From positions 62,001 through 126,000 of the forward strand of contig NZ_FNPH01000010.1 in the NCBI RefSeq assembly GCF_900107255.1: a DNA stretch of 64,000 nucleotides. The letters run 5' to 3'. Below are positions 48,107 through 56,911 of the stretch, piece by piece. Source of the stretch: Micromonospora pattaloongensis (lineage in GTDB: Bacteria > Actinomycetota > Actinomycetes > Mycobacteriales > Micromonosporaceae). The translations under genes and the position numbers were made by a program. Each line of letters begins with the position of its first letter. The first letter of the stretch is position 1. The notes under the pieces were generated by a model. That model made no database searches and had not been told where the DNA came from. It worked only from the letters and a program-made list of their open reading frames with translations.

Positions 48107-48732
48107 GCGTCGGCGCTCTGAGTCGCGCGCCGGCTCTGCCGGTAGACGTGCAGGATCCGCTGCGCGACCGTGACGACCGACAGCACCGCCAGCACCCAGA
48201 GCGCCGCGGGCAGCCCCCAGTCGAGGTGCACCCCGCTGAGCAGGCCGCCGACCCCGACGGTGATCAGGCGTTCGGGGCGCTCGGCGATGCCGACGTTGCA
48301 GGTCATCCCGAGGCCCTCGGCGCGGGCCTTCACGTACGAGACGATCTGCCCGGCGGTCAGACAGATCAGCCCGGCGACCGCCCCCCAGTGGTGGCCGGTG
48401 ACCGCCAGCCAGTAGGTCACCGCCCCGAAGATGGCGGCGTCGGCGACGCGGTCCAGGCTGGAGTCGAGGAACGCGCCGAACGTCGTCGAGCCGCCGGACA
48501 GCCGGGCCATCGTGCCGTCGAGCATGTCGGTGAGCGCCGAGAGCGTGACGATCACGAGACCGGTGATGAGATGACCGCGAGCGCCGAACCCGAGCGCACC
48601 GACGAGGACGCCGACGGTGCCCGCCACCGTGACCGCGTTCGGGGAGACCCCGAGTCGCAGCAGGCGCCGGGCGACGGGTTCGACCACGCGGGTCATGCCG
48701 GCCCGCGCCGACACTCTGAAGATCTTCGCCAT
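48103..48732 (-). CDS. pgsA: Phosphatidylinositol phosphate synthase (CDP-alcohol phosphotransferase)
   Basis: 209 residues, polytopic. Joins CDP-diacylglycerol with inositol 1-phosphate in actinomycetes. The family signature D-x2-DG-x2-AR-x8-G-x3-D-x3-D is intact (DMLDGTMARLSGG then FGAFLDSSLDRVAD, about 69-99). Helices fill most of the rest. ATG 48732; TATCGT nine bases upstream might be its -10 box. It heads the pgsA-patA-pimA operon and is divergent from the EF-G2 gene. Position next to PIM genes favours inositol over glycerol as acceptor. Confidence 0.92.
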   Translation of the reverse strand: MAKIFRVSARAGMTRVVEPVARRLLRLGVSPNAVTVAGTVGVLVGALGFGARGHLITGLVIVTLSALTDMLDGTMARLSGGSTTFGAFLDSSLDRVADAAIFGAVTYWLAVTGHHWGAVAGLICLTAGQIVSYVKARAEGLGMTCNVGIAERPERLITVGVGGLLSGVHLDWGLPAALWVLAVLSVVTVAQRILHVYRQSRRATQSADA

Positions 48733-48960
48733 GGCGGTCCCACGATAGCGGTCCTGGCCACGCCGGCCGAACAGCCGGGCTCCCTACTTCCCGGGTCGGG
48801 GTTGTGCACGGGGCGTCGCGGGTGTGGGATCGCAATGGGACGGTGAGCTACCTCACCCGGACACGGTTCACGTTAACGGCAGATGACCACCCACCTGACG
48901 ATGTCGCCGCTGAAATCATCCGCGAACGCCCCACCATCCACGCGCTAGGGAGGTGCGCCG

Positions 48961-51126
48961 ATGGCGCAGAAGAGTCAGGAGAAGGGACTCACCGGCCCCG
49001 CGCCGGTGGTGGACGAGCCCGGCAGGGTCCGCAACGTGGTCGTGGTCGGCCATTCCGGCGCCGGCAAGACCACGCTGGTCGAGGCGCTGCTCGAGGTGAC
49101 CGGCACGATCAGCCGGGCCGGTGGCGTCACCGAGGGCACCACGGTGTGCGATCACGACCCGGCGGCCGTACGCCAACAGCGGTCGGTGGCGCTGTCCTGC
49201 GCGCCGCTGCTGCACGACGGGGTCAAGGTGAACCTGCTCGACACCCCCGGCTACGCCGACTTCGTGGGCGAGCTGCGGGCCGGGCTGCGCGCCGCCGACG
49301 CCGCCCTGTTCGTGGTCGGCGCCGTCGACGGGATGGACGCCGCGACGGTGACGCTGTGGGAGGAGTGCGCGGCGGTCGGGATGCCGCGGGCCGTCGCGGT
49401 GACGCGGCTGGACCACCAGCGCGCCGACTTCGACGAGACCGTGGCGCTCTGCCAGCGCGTCTTCGGCGACAACGTGGTCCCGCTCTACCTGCCGATGCTC
49501 GGCGACGACGGGGTCTCGACGGTCGGCCTGATGGGGCTGATCACCCAACGCGTCTTCGACTACTCCGCGGGCTACCCCCCGGAGGTGCGCGAACCGGACC
49601 CCGAGCACCTGCCCGCCATCGAGGAGGCGCGCAGCGAGCTGATCGAGGGGATCATCGCGGAGAGCGAGGACGAGACGCTCATGGACCGGTACCTCGCCGG
49701 CGAGCAGATCGACGTCTCCGTCCTGATCGAGGACCTGGAGCGCGCCGTGGCGCGCGGCCACTTCTACCCCGTCGTGCCGGTCTGCGCCGGGACCGGCGTC
49801 GGGCTCGACGCGCTGCTGGAGGTCCTCACCGCGGGGTTCCCGTCGCCGCGCGAGCACGAGCTGCCCGCCGTCACCGGCGTCGACGGCTCGCCGCGCCCGC
49901 CGCTGACCTGCGACCCGGACGGGCCGCTGGTCGCCGAGGTCGTCAAGACCACCATCGACCGGCACGTCGGCCGGGTCTCCCTGGTCCGGGTCTTCTCCGG
50001 CACGCTGCGCCCCGAGGCGACCGTGCACGTCTCCGGTCACGGCATGAGCGAACGCGGCCACCCCGACCACGACGCCGACGAGCGGATCTCGCACATCTAC
50101 TCGCCGCTCGGCGCCGCCCTGCGCGAGGTGCCGTACTGCGTCGCCGGCGACATCTGCGCGATCACCAAGTCGGGCAGCGCAGAGACCGGTGACACGCTGT
50201 CGCAGAAGGACCAGCCGCTGCTGATCGCCCCGTGGGAGATGCCGGAGCCGCTGCTGCCGGTCGCGATCGTGGCGAAGACGCGGGCCGACGAGGACGCGCT
50301 GGCCAAGAACCTCGGGCGGCTCGTCGCCGGCGACCCGACGATGCGGTTGGAACGTAACTCCGAGACCCACCAGCTGGTGCTCTGGTGCATGGGCGAGTCG
50401 CACGCCGACGTGGTGCTCGACCGGCTCCGCGGCGGCGGCGTGGAGCTGTCGACGGAGCCGGTGCGGGTCGCGCTGCGCGAGACGTTCACCGCCGCGTCCA
50501 AGGGGCACGGCCGGCACGTCAAGCAGTCCGGCGGGCACGGCCAGTACGCGGTCTGCGACATCGAGGTGGAGCCGCTGCCGCCGGGCGCCGGCTTCGAGTT
50601 CGTCGACAAGATCGTTGGCGGTGTGGTGCCGCACAACTACATCCCGTCGGTCGAGAAGGGGGTACGCGCCCAGATGGAGCGCGGCCTGATCGCCGGCCAT
50701 CCCGTGGTGGACCTGCGGGTGACGCTCTTCGACGGCAAGGCGCACAGCGTCGACTCCTCCGACGCGGCGTTCCAGACCGCCGGGGCGCTGGCGCTGCGCG
50801 ACGCCGCGGAGAAGGGCGACGTCACGCTGCTGGAGCCGGTCGACGAGCTGGTGATCCGGGTGCCGGACCCGTTCGTCGGCGCGGTGATCAGCGACATGTC
50901 CGGACGGCGCGGCCGGGTGCTCGGCACCGAGCCGGACGCCGGCGGCGAACGCACGCTCGTCCGGGCCGAGGTCCCCGCCACCGAGCTCGTCCGGTACGCG
51001 GTCGAGCTGCGGTCGATGACGTCCGGCGCCGGCACCTTCCGGCGGTCGTTCGCGCGCTACGAGCCGATGCCGAGCCACCTCGCCGAGCAGGTCCGGGCCG
51101 AGCATCTGACCCGCACCGGCCACTGA
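48961..51126 (+). CDS. Elongation factor G-like protein EF-G2
   Basis: 721 residues with EF-G's five domains. P-loop GHSGAGKTT (about 30-38) is intact, but the switch II motif reads DTPGYADF (Tyr98 where EF-G has the catalytic His), switch I reads QRSVALS instead of RGITI, and the NKxD base-recognition motif is TRLD. Domain IV and V follow (GGHGQYAVCDIEVEP; GRRGRVLGTEPDAG). Known EF-G2 proteins of mycobacteria share this pattern. The role is unclear; canonical fusA is not in the window. GGGAGG lies before ATG 48961. It interrupts the HIT-pgsA order of other actinomycetes. Confidence 0.92.
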   Translation: MAQKSQEKGLTGPAPVVDEPGRVRNVVVVGHSGAGKTTLVEALLEVTGTISRAGGVTEGTTVCDHDPAAVRQQRSVALSCAPLLHDGVKVNLLDTPGYADFVGELRAGLRAADAALFVVGAVDGMDAATVTLWEECAAVGMPRAVAVTRLDHQRADFDETVALCQRVFGDNVVPLYLPMLGDDGVSTVGLMGLITQRVFDYSAGYPPEVREPDPEHLPAIEEARSELIEGIIAESEDETLMDRYLAGEQIDVSVLIEDLERAVARGHFYPVVPVCAGTGVGLDALLEVLTAGFPSPREHELPAVTGVDGSPRPPLTCDPDGPLVAEVVKTTIDRHVGRVSLVRVFSGTLRPEATVHVSGHGMSERGHPDHDADERISHIYSPLGAALREVPYCVAGDICAITKSGSAETGDTLSQKDQPLLIAPWEMPEPLLPVAIVAKTRADEDALAKNLGRLVAGDPTMRLERNSETHQLVLWCMGESHADVVLDRLRGGGVELSTEPVRVALRETFTAASKGHGRHVKQSGGHGQYAVCDIEVEPLPPGAGFEFVDKIVGGVVPHNYIPSVEKGVRAQMERGLIAGHPVVDLRVTLFDGKAHSVDSSDAAFQTAGALALRDAAEKGDVTLLEPVDELVIRVPDPFVGAVISDMSGRRGRVLGTEPDAGGERTLVRAEVPATELVRYAVELRSMTSGAGTFRRSFARYEPMPSHLAEQVRAEHLTRTGH

Positions 51127-51188
51127 CGCCGCTCCCGCCGTCCGGGTGGGCCCCTGGCGGCGGAGTGACGGCGACCCTGACCCGCCCG

Positions 51189-51216
51189 CGGCTGCCCGGC
51201 GCCGGCCGGGCAGCCG
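51189..51216. terminator. Bidirectional hairpin between EF-G2 and HIT genes
   Basis: Perfect 12-bp stem (CGGCTGCCCGGC, arms 51189-51200 and 51205-51216) with a GCCG loop between convergent genes. Confidence 0.8.
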
Positions 51217-51229
51217 CCCGCCGGCGCGG

Positions 51230-51766
51230 CTACTCCGTCCAGGCGGCGGCGAGCAGGTCCCGGGTGTCGGTGAGCAGCTGCGGCAGCACCTTGGTCCGCC
51301 CGATCACCGGCATGAAGTTCGCGTCCCCGCCCCACCGCGGCACGACGTGCTGGTGCAGGTGTGCGGCGATCCCCGCGCCGGCGACGCCGCCCTGGTTCAT
51401 GCCGATGTTGAAGCCGTGCGCGTTGCTGACCCGCCGGATCACCCGCATCGCGGTCTGGGTGAAGGCGGCCAGCTCGGCGGTCTCGGCGAGGTCCAGCTCG
51501 GTGTAGTCGGCGACATGCCGGTAGGGACAGACCAGCACGTGGCCGGGGTTGTACGGATAGAGGTTCAGCACCGCGAAGACCGCGTCGCCGCGGGCCACCA
51601 CGAGGCTGTCCTCGACGCGGTCGGGGGCGAGGCAGAACGGGCAACCGGTCGGTTTCTCGTACCCCTCGGCGGGACGGTCCGCCCCGGAGATGTAGGTCAT
51701 CCGGTGCGGCGTCCAGAGCCGCTCCAGGCCGTCCGGGGTGCCGGTCTCGGCGTGCTGCGCAGTCAC
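51230..51766 (-). CDS. HIT-family hydrolase or Ap4A phosphorylase-like protein
   Basis: 178 residues. HIT signature HLHQHVVPRW (about 138-147) with the catalytic His; a CPFC pair near residue 43 probably binds zinc. It acts on nucleotide polyphosphates or AMP-linked substrates; the M. tuberculosis homologue in the same place is an Ap4A phosphorylase. Start GTG 51766: TAGGAT lies seven bases upstream and there is no Shine-Dalgarno, so a leaderless transcript is likely. Between EF-G2 (convergent) and thrS. Confidence 0.9.
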   Translation of the reverse strand: MTAQHAETGTPDGLERLWTPHRMTYISGADRPAEGYEKPTGCPFCLAPDRVEDSLVVARGDAVFAVLNLYPYNPGHVLVCPYRHVADYTELDLAETAELAAFTQTAMRVIRRVSNAHGFNIGMNQGGVAGAGIAAHLHQHVVPRWGGDANFMPVIGRTKVLPQLLTDTRDLLAAAWTE

Positions 51767-51773
51767 GCCGATG

Positions 51774-51779
51774 ATCCTA
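51774..51779 (-). promoter_or_regulatory. Probable -10 box for leaderless HIT gene
   Basis: TAGGAT on the minus strand, seven bases from GTG 51766. Confidence 0.5.
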
Positions 51780-51848
51780 CGGTGACCGCACCGGTTTCAC
51801 CCCTGGGCGCTGACCATGCGGGGGCCCGCCGTGGCGTCGATCAGCCGG

Positions 51849-51919
51849 CGATCGTGCAGTGGTGGGCGGTGACGGGAGCCGGATACCGGCACCGGTCGCG
51901 CACCACCACTGCACGATCG
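51849..51919. repeat. GATCGTGCAGTGGTGG-type inverted repeat downstream of thrS
   Basis: Left arm 51849-51865 (CGATCGTGCAGTGGTGG) and right arm ending 51919 are complementary over 17 bases, with about 35 bases between. It could end thrS transcripts; it differs from the GATCAAGGGG element. Confidence 0.8.
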
Positions 51920-51932
51920 ACGTGGCGATCAG

Positions 51933-53930
51933 TCAGGACGCGGACGGGCCGATGTTGGTGCGGGAGCGGACCACGTCGGTCACGTGGGCGACGGCCTCGG
52001 CGAGCGGCACGCCGTTGCGCTGCGAGCCGTCGCGGTAGCGGAAGGAGACCGTGCCGTCGGCGACGTCCTGGTCACCGGCGATCACCATGAACGGGATCTT
52101 CTGCTGCTGCGCCGTGCGGATCTTCTTCTGCATCCGGTCGTCGGAGGTGTCGACCTCGGCGCGGATCCCCTGCTCACGCAGCGACGCGACGAACTCGTCG
52201 AGGTAGGCCGCGTGGTCGTCGCGGATCGGGATGCCGACCACCTGCACCGGCGCCAGCCAGGCCGGGAAGGCGCCGGCGTAGTGCTCGGTGAGCACGCCGA
52301 AGAACCGCTCGATCGACCCGAAGAGCGCACGGTGGATCATCACCGGCCGCCGCCGCGTCCCGTCGGCCGCCGAGTACTCCAGCTCGAACCGCTCCGGCAG
52401 GTTGAAGTCGACCTGGATCGTCGACATCTGCCAGGTCCGCCCGATCGCGTCCTTGGCCTGCACCGAGATCTTCGGGCCGTAGAACGCCGCGCCGCCGGGG
52501 TCGGGCACCAGGGTGAGGCCGGACTCCTCCGCTGCGGAGCGCAGCGCCTCGGTGGCCTTCTCCCAGTTCTCGTCGGTGCCGACCGACTTCTCCGGGTTGC
52601 GGGTGGAGAGCTCCAGGTAGAAGTCCTCCAGGCCGTAGTCGCGCAGCAGCTCGAGCACGAACTGCAGCAGGGACTTCAGCTCGCCCGCCATCTGCTCCTC
52701 GGTGCAGAAGATATGCGCGTCGTCCTGCGTCATGCCCCGCACCCGGGTCAGGCCGTGCACCACGCCGGACTTCTCGTACCGGTAGACCGTGCCGAACTCG
52801 AACATCCGCAGCGGCAGCTCGCGGTAGGACCGCCCGCGCGACCGGAAGATCAGGTCGTGCATCGGGCAGTTCATCGGCTTCAGGTAGTACTTCGCGCCCT
52901 CCATCTCCATGGGCGGGAACATGCCGTCGGCGTACCAGCCGAGGTGGCCGGAGACCTCGTACAGATTGCCCTTGGTGATGTGCGGCGTGTTGACGAACGA
53001 GTAGCCGGCCTGCTCGTGCTTGATGCGCGAGTAGTTCTCCATCTCCCGGCGGATGATCCCGCCCTTGGGGTGGAAGACCGCCAGCCCCGAGCCCAGCTCG
53101 TCGGGGAAGCTGAACAGGTCCAGGTCCGCGCCGAGCTTGCGGTGGTCGCGGCGCGCCGCCTCCTCCAGCAGCTTCAGGTACGCCTTGAGCGCGTCCCGGG
53201 TGGGCCAGGCGGTGCCGTACACGCGCTGCAGCTGCGGGTTCTTCTCCGAGCCCCGCCAGTACGCCGCGGCGGAGCGCATCAGCTTGAACGCGCCGATCAG
53301 CCGGGTGGACGGCAGGTGCGGGCCCCGGCACAGGTCCGACCAGCAGGTCTTGCCGGACTCCGCGTCGAGGTTGTCGTAGATCGTCAGCTCGCCGCCGCCG
53401 ACCTCCATCACCTCGGCGGAGTCCACGTCGCCCTTGATGTCGACGAGCTCCAGCTTGTACGGCTCGTCGGCGAGCTCCGCCTTCGCCTCGTCCAACGACG
53501 CGAAGCGGCGGCGGCGGAAGCGCTGCCCGGACTTGATGATCTCCTGCATCCGCTTCTCGAGCTTGCCCAGGTCGTCCGGGGTGATCGGCGAGGCCACGTC
53601 GAAGTCGTAGTAGAAGCCGTTCTCGATCGGCGGGCCGATGCCGAGCTTGGCCTCGGGAAAGACGTCCTGCACGGCCTGGGCGAGCACGTGGGCGGTCGAG
53701 TGTCGCAGCACGTTGAGCCCGTCGGGCGAGTCCATCGGGACGGCCTCGACGGTCACCTCGGACTCCGGCGCCCAGTCGAGGTCGCGCAGCCGGCCCTCGG
53801 GGTCGCGGACCACGACGATCGCCTTCGGCCCGTTGGCCGGCAGGCCGGCGGCGGCCACCGCGTCGGCCGCCGTCGTCCCGGCCGGGACGACGACGGAGTC
53901 GGCCACAGCGGGGGTACGGGGTTCGGACAC
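51933..53930 (-). CDS. thrS: Threonyl-tRNA synthetase
   Basis: 665 residues. TGS domain (1-70), editing domain with [11 protein letters not shown] and the zinc-type Cys/His positions of the N2 fold ([15 protein letters not shown]), class II core ([40 protein letters not shown]) and C-terminal anticodon domain ([12 protein letters not shown]). GTG 53930 is preceded by AAGGAG. Complete; no T-box-like leader was recognised in the 115 bases upstream. Order thrS-HIT-pgsA is the actinobacterial norm, except for EF-G2. Confidence 0.97.
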   Translation of the reverse strand: MSEPRTPAVADSVVVPAGTTAADAVAAAGLPANGPKAIVVVRDPEGRLRDLDWAPESEVTVEAVPMDSPDGLNVLRHSTAHVLAQAVQDVFPEAKLGIGPPIENGFYYDFDVASPITPDDLGKLEKRMQEIIKSGQRFRRRRFASLDEAKAELADEPYKLELVDIKGDVDSAEVMEVGGGELTIYDNLDAESGKTCWSDLCRGPHLPSTRLIGAFKLMRSAAAYWRGSEKNPQLQRVYGTAWPTRDALKAYLKLLEEAARRDHRKLGADLDLFSFPDELGSGLAVFHPKGGIIRREMENYSRIKHEQAGYSFVNTPHITKGNLYEVSGHLGWYADGMFPPMEMEGAKYYLKPMNCPMHDLIFRSRGRSYRELPLRMFEFGTVYRYEKSGVVHGLTRVRGMTQDDAHIFCTEEQMAGELKSLLQFVLELLRDYGLEDFYLELSTRNPEKSVGTDENWEKATEALRSAAEESGLTLVPDPGGAAFYGPKISVQAKDAIGRTWQMSTIQVDFNLPERFELEYSAADGTRRRPVMIHRALFGSIERFFGVLTEHYAGAFPAWLAPVQVVGIPIRDDHAAYLDEFVASLREQGIRAEVDTSDDRMQKKIRTAQQQKIPFMVIAGDQDVADGTVSFRYRDGSQRNGVPLAEAVAHVTDVVRSRTNIGPSAS

Positions 53931-54033
53931 GGTGACTCCTTCGATTCAGGCGATCCGGGTGGACCCGGGGTTTTCGGCTCCCCGATGCTATCGGTCCTGG
54001 TTTCTACTGCCGGCGGGGACGCGACGACGGCGT

Positions 54034-54039
54034 TACATT
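54034..54039 (+). promoter_or_regulatory. Probable -10 box for leaderless methyltransferase gene
   Basis: TACATT, six bases before GTG 54046, with no Shine-Dalgarno between. Confidence 0.5.
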
Positions 54040-54045
54040 GACGCT

Positions 54046-55188
54046 GTGGGTCCTTCGGACATGGTCACCGTCCTGCAGCGCAGGTACGACACGTTTTTCG
54101 CCGGACGCCCCGCGGTGCCCTTCGCGGTCGCGCCGGCCGGCGGGGGCACGCACGTCTTCGGCGCGGGCGACCCGCAGTTCACCATCCGCGTCACCGACGC
54201 GCGCGGCGCCCGGGCGCTCGCCGCTCTCGACCAGTTCGCGGTCGCGGTCGCGTACCTGCAGGGCTGGCTCGACGTCGACGGCGATCTCGCCGCCGCGCTG
54301 CGGATGCGCGCCTTCTTCACCGACTTCCACCCGGTCGCCTGGTTCTCCCGCTTCGTGCCCGCGTTGCTGCGCGGCGGTCGCGAGGACGACCGGCGCGCCA
54401 TCTCGCACCACTACGACGAGGAGTCCGAGTTCTTCCTGACCTTCCTCGACACCCGGCACCGCTGCTACACCGAGGGGGTCTTCGCCGCCGACGACGAGCC
54501 GCTGGAAGACGCGATGACCCGCAAGATGGATCTCGCGCTGGACGCGATCGGGGTCAAGCCGGGCGACCGGGTGCTGGAGGTCGGCGGCGGATGGGGCGCG
54601 TTCGCCGAGCACGCGGCGCGGCGCGGCATCGAGGTGACCACGACCACGCTGTCGACGGAGTCGGAGCGCTACCTGACCGAGCTGTTCGCCCGCGAGCAGC
54701 TGCCGGTGCGGGTGGTCCGGCAGCACATCTTCGGCTACACCGCCGACCGGCCCTACGACGCGATCGTCAACATGGGCGTCACCGAGCATCTGCCCGACTA
54801 CCGCACCACGCTGCGCAAGTACGCGGAGCTGCTGCGCCCCGGCGGGCACGTCTACCTCGACGCGCTGGCGATGCGCCGTAAGCACATCGCGTCGACGTTC
54901 ATGAAGCGGTACGTCTACCCCGGCCGTTCCGCGCCGCTGCTGCTGCACCAGTATCTGCGCCAGGTCGCGCGCTCGCCGTTCGAGCTGCTCAGCGTCACCG
55001 ATGACCGGCACAACTACTACCTGACCTGCCGGGAGTGGGCGCGCCGGTTGGACGCGGCGCGCGACGACATCGTGCGACGCTGGGGCGAGCCGCTCTACCG
55101 GCGGTTCCGGCTGTTCCTGTGGGGCTCGGCGGCGGGCTTCGACACCGGCCTGGTCCAGGCCTACCGCTGGGTGCTCCGGCTGCCCTGA
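54046..55188 (+). CDS. Cyclopropane-fatty-acyl-phospholipid synthase family methyltransferase
   Basis: 380 residues. N-terminal part (1-110) as in CFA synthases (FTIRVTDARGARALAALDQ, YLQGWLDVDGDLAAAL), then HHYDEESEFFLTFLD and the SAM-binding core VLEVGGGWGAFAEHAARR. CFA synthases methylate unsaturated acyl chains on phospholipids; here the core deviates from the usual YSCAYF/GCGWG pattern (ITCGWG replaced by VGGGWG; FFLTFLDTRHRCYTEGVF), so substrate is uncertain. Start GTG 54046 is likely leaderless; ATG 54061 is the alternative. Confidence 0.87.
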   Translation: MGPSDMVTVLQRRYDTFFAGRPAVPFAVAPAGGGTHVFGAGDPQFTIRVTDARGARALAALDQFAVAVAYLQGWLDVDGDLAAALRMRAFFTDFHPVAWFSRFVPALLRGGREDDRRAISHHYDEESEFFLTFLDTRHRCYTEGVFAADDEPLEDAMTRKMDLALDAIGVKPGDRVLEVGGGWGAFAEHAARRGIEVTTTTLSTESERYLTELFAREQLPVRVVRQHIFGYTADRPYDAIVNMGVTEHLPDYRTTLRKYAELLRPGGHVYLDALAMRRKHIASTFMKRYVYPGRSAPLLLHQYLRQVARSPFELLSVTDDRHNYYLTCREWARRLDAARDDIVRRWGEPLYRRFRLFLWGSAAGFDTGLVQAYRWVLRLP

Positions 55189-55238
55189 ACCGGTTGTCAT
55201 CGCGTGGGGAGGGGAACCGTCGGCGTCCGCGCGGGCGG

Positions 55239-56147
55239 TCAGCGCACCCAGGCCGGGAGAGGCTCGCGCGCCGCGATCCACTCCCGCGGCACCCCGCCGT
55301 CGGCGCCGACGCCCGTGTGGGCCGCGACGATGCCGCCCACGATCGCCGCGGTGGTGTCCATGTCGCCGCCGGCCGCCACGCACGCCCGGACCGCGGCCGG
55401 GTAGTCGTCGAGGAAGGTGGCGGCCGCCCAGAGCGTGAACGGCACCGTGTCCTGCGCGGTCGCCGCGGACCCGTTGCCCAGCTCGTACGCCGCCTCGGTG
55501 GGCGGGCGTCCGAGCAGGCCCAGCGCCCGTTCCAGGCCGCGCCGCACCCGACCCCCCGCCTCGAGCACGCCGGCGACCACCTCCAGCAGCTCGGGCGGGG
55601 CCGGCCGGTGGCCGGAGAGCCGGGCCTTGGCGGCGAGCGACGCGGCGACCGCGACCGCCACCGCGCCGGCGATGCCCTCGGGGTGGGCGTGCGTCACCTC
55701 CGAGGCCGCGACGGCCTCGGCCGCGGCGTGCGCGGTGGAGTCGGCGAAGTACGCGCCCAGCGGCGCGACGCGCATCGCCGCGCCGTTGCCGCACGAGCCC
55801 TGCCCGTCGAAGGCGGTCGACGCGGCGATCGGCCACGGCGTGCCGGAGCGGATCAGCCGCAGGATCGTCACCGCGCCCGGCCCGTACCCGCGATAGGGCT
55901 CGCACCGCCGCGCGAACGACATCGCCAGCTCGTCGCGGTCGATCGTGCCGCGCGCCGCGAGCATGGCGAAGATCGAGCACGCCATTTCGCTGTCGTCGGT
56001 CCACTCCCAGACGGGATCCGGCGGTGCGGCGTCGCGCGGAATCCCGGGCACGAAGTACTGCGCCCCGAGCGCGTCGGCCACCGACAGGCCCGTCAGGCTG
56101 TCGCGTGCCAGGCCGAGACGGGCGTCGTCGTACAGCGTGAACGTCAT
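55239..56147 (-). CDS. ADP-ribosylglycohydrolase
   Basis: 302 residues of the DraG/ARH family, which removes ADP-ribose from proteins or small molecules using two magnesium ions. Metal-binding motifs are intact: WTDDSEMA (about 50), GNGAAMRVAPLG (about 120-131) and GGDMDTTAAIVGGIVAA (about 260-276). No ADP-ribosyltransferase gene is in the window. It is convergent with the methyltransferase gene (50 bases apart) and divergent from the response regulator gene. Confidence 0.9.
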   Translation of the reverse strand: MTFTLYDDARLGLARDSLTGLSVADALGAQYFVPGIPRDAAPPDPVWEWTDDSEMACSIFAMLAARGTIDRDELAMSFARRCEPYRGYGPGAVTILRLIRSGTPWPIAASTAFDGQGSCGNGAAMRVAPLGAYFADSTAHAAAEAVAASEVTHAHPEGIAGAVAVAVAASLAAKARLSGHRPAPPELLEVVAGVLEAGGRVRRGLERALGLLGRPPTEAAYELGNGSAATAQDTVPFTLWAAATFLDDYPAAVRACVAAGGDMDTTAAIVGGIVAAHTGVGADGGVPREWIAAREPLPAWVR

Positions 56148-56209
56148 GTCCTATCGATCATCTCCGACCCCGGCGCACCGGCGCAACGCCGCAGACTTGC
56201 CAAGGGCAG

Positions 56210-56215
56210 TACCGT
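56210..56215 (+). promoter_or_regulatory. Probable -10 box for leaderless response regulator gene
   Basis: TACCGT, six bases before ATG 56222; no Shine-Dalgarno. Confidence 0.45.
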
Positions 56216-56221
56216 CTTCGC

Positions 56222-56911
56222 ATGGCCACGGTACTTCTCGTCGAGGACGACCATGTCGTGCGCGGCGCGATGCTGCGGTCGCTGGCCGACCGCGGGCACG
56301 CCGTGCACGCCGTCGGCACCGCCCTCGACGCGTTGCGCCGGGTCGCCGCCGAGACCCCCGACCTGGTCGTGCTCGACCTCGGGTTGCCCGATCTCGACGG
56401 GGCCGACGCGTTGCGGATGCTGCGGGGCATCACGGACATTCCGATCATCATCGCGACGGCCCGCGACGACGAACAGTCGGTGGTGCGGCTGTTGCGGGCC
56501 GGCGCCGACGACTACATGGTCAAGCCCTTCACCGGCGCCCACCTGGACGCCCGGATCACCACCGTGCTGCGCCGGGTCGGGCGCGCCAGCCGTACGGTTC
56601 AGCCGGCGGTGCACGAGGTGGGGGGCCTGCGCGTCGATGTCGGCGAGCGCACGGCGCACCTCGACGGGGTCCCGCTGTCGCTGACCCGCAAGGAGTTCGA
56701 CCTCCTGGCCTATCTCGCCGCCCGACCCGGCCGCGTAGTGTCCCGCCGGGAGCTCTTGGAGGAGGTATGGCGACAGCCATCGGTCGGCGAGGACCAGACC
56801 ATCGACGTTCATCTGTACTGGCTGCGCCGCAAGTTGGGCGAGTCCGCGGCGAAGCCGCGCTACCTGCGCACCGTGCGGGGGGTCGGCTTCAGGTTGGTGG
56901 TACCGGACTGA
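56222..56911 (+). CDS. OmpR-family response regulator
   Basis: 229 residues. Receiver domain with VEDDH, phospho-accepting Asp in VVLDLGLPD (about 51) and VKPF (about 100), and a winged-helix DNA-binding domain (about 130-226; LTRKEFDLLAYLAARPGRVV, TIDVHLYWLRRKLGE, RTVRGVGFRLV). The kinase follows immediately, its reading frame probably beginning inside this gene's stop codon (CTGA). Signal and targets are unknown; tandem 11-base repeats downstream at 58351 resemble a binding site. Confidence 0.94.
   Translation: MATVLLVEDDHVVRGAMLRSLADRGHAVHAVGTALDALRRVAAETPDLVVLDLGLPDLDGADALRMLRGITDIPIIIATARDDEQSVVRLLRAGADDYMVKPFTGAHLDARITTVLRRVGRASRTVQPAVHEVGGLRVDVGERTAHLDGVPLSLTRKEFDLLAYLAARPGRVVSRRELLEEVWRQPSVGEDQTIDVHLYWLRRKLGESAAKPRYLRTVRGVGFRLVVPD

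Noticed and set aside
48843-48858. Short palindrome GGTGAG-CTAC-CTCACC upstream of EF-G2
   Set aside because: Six-bp arms are short for this GC content and the position relative to a promoter is unclear.
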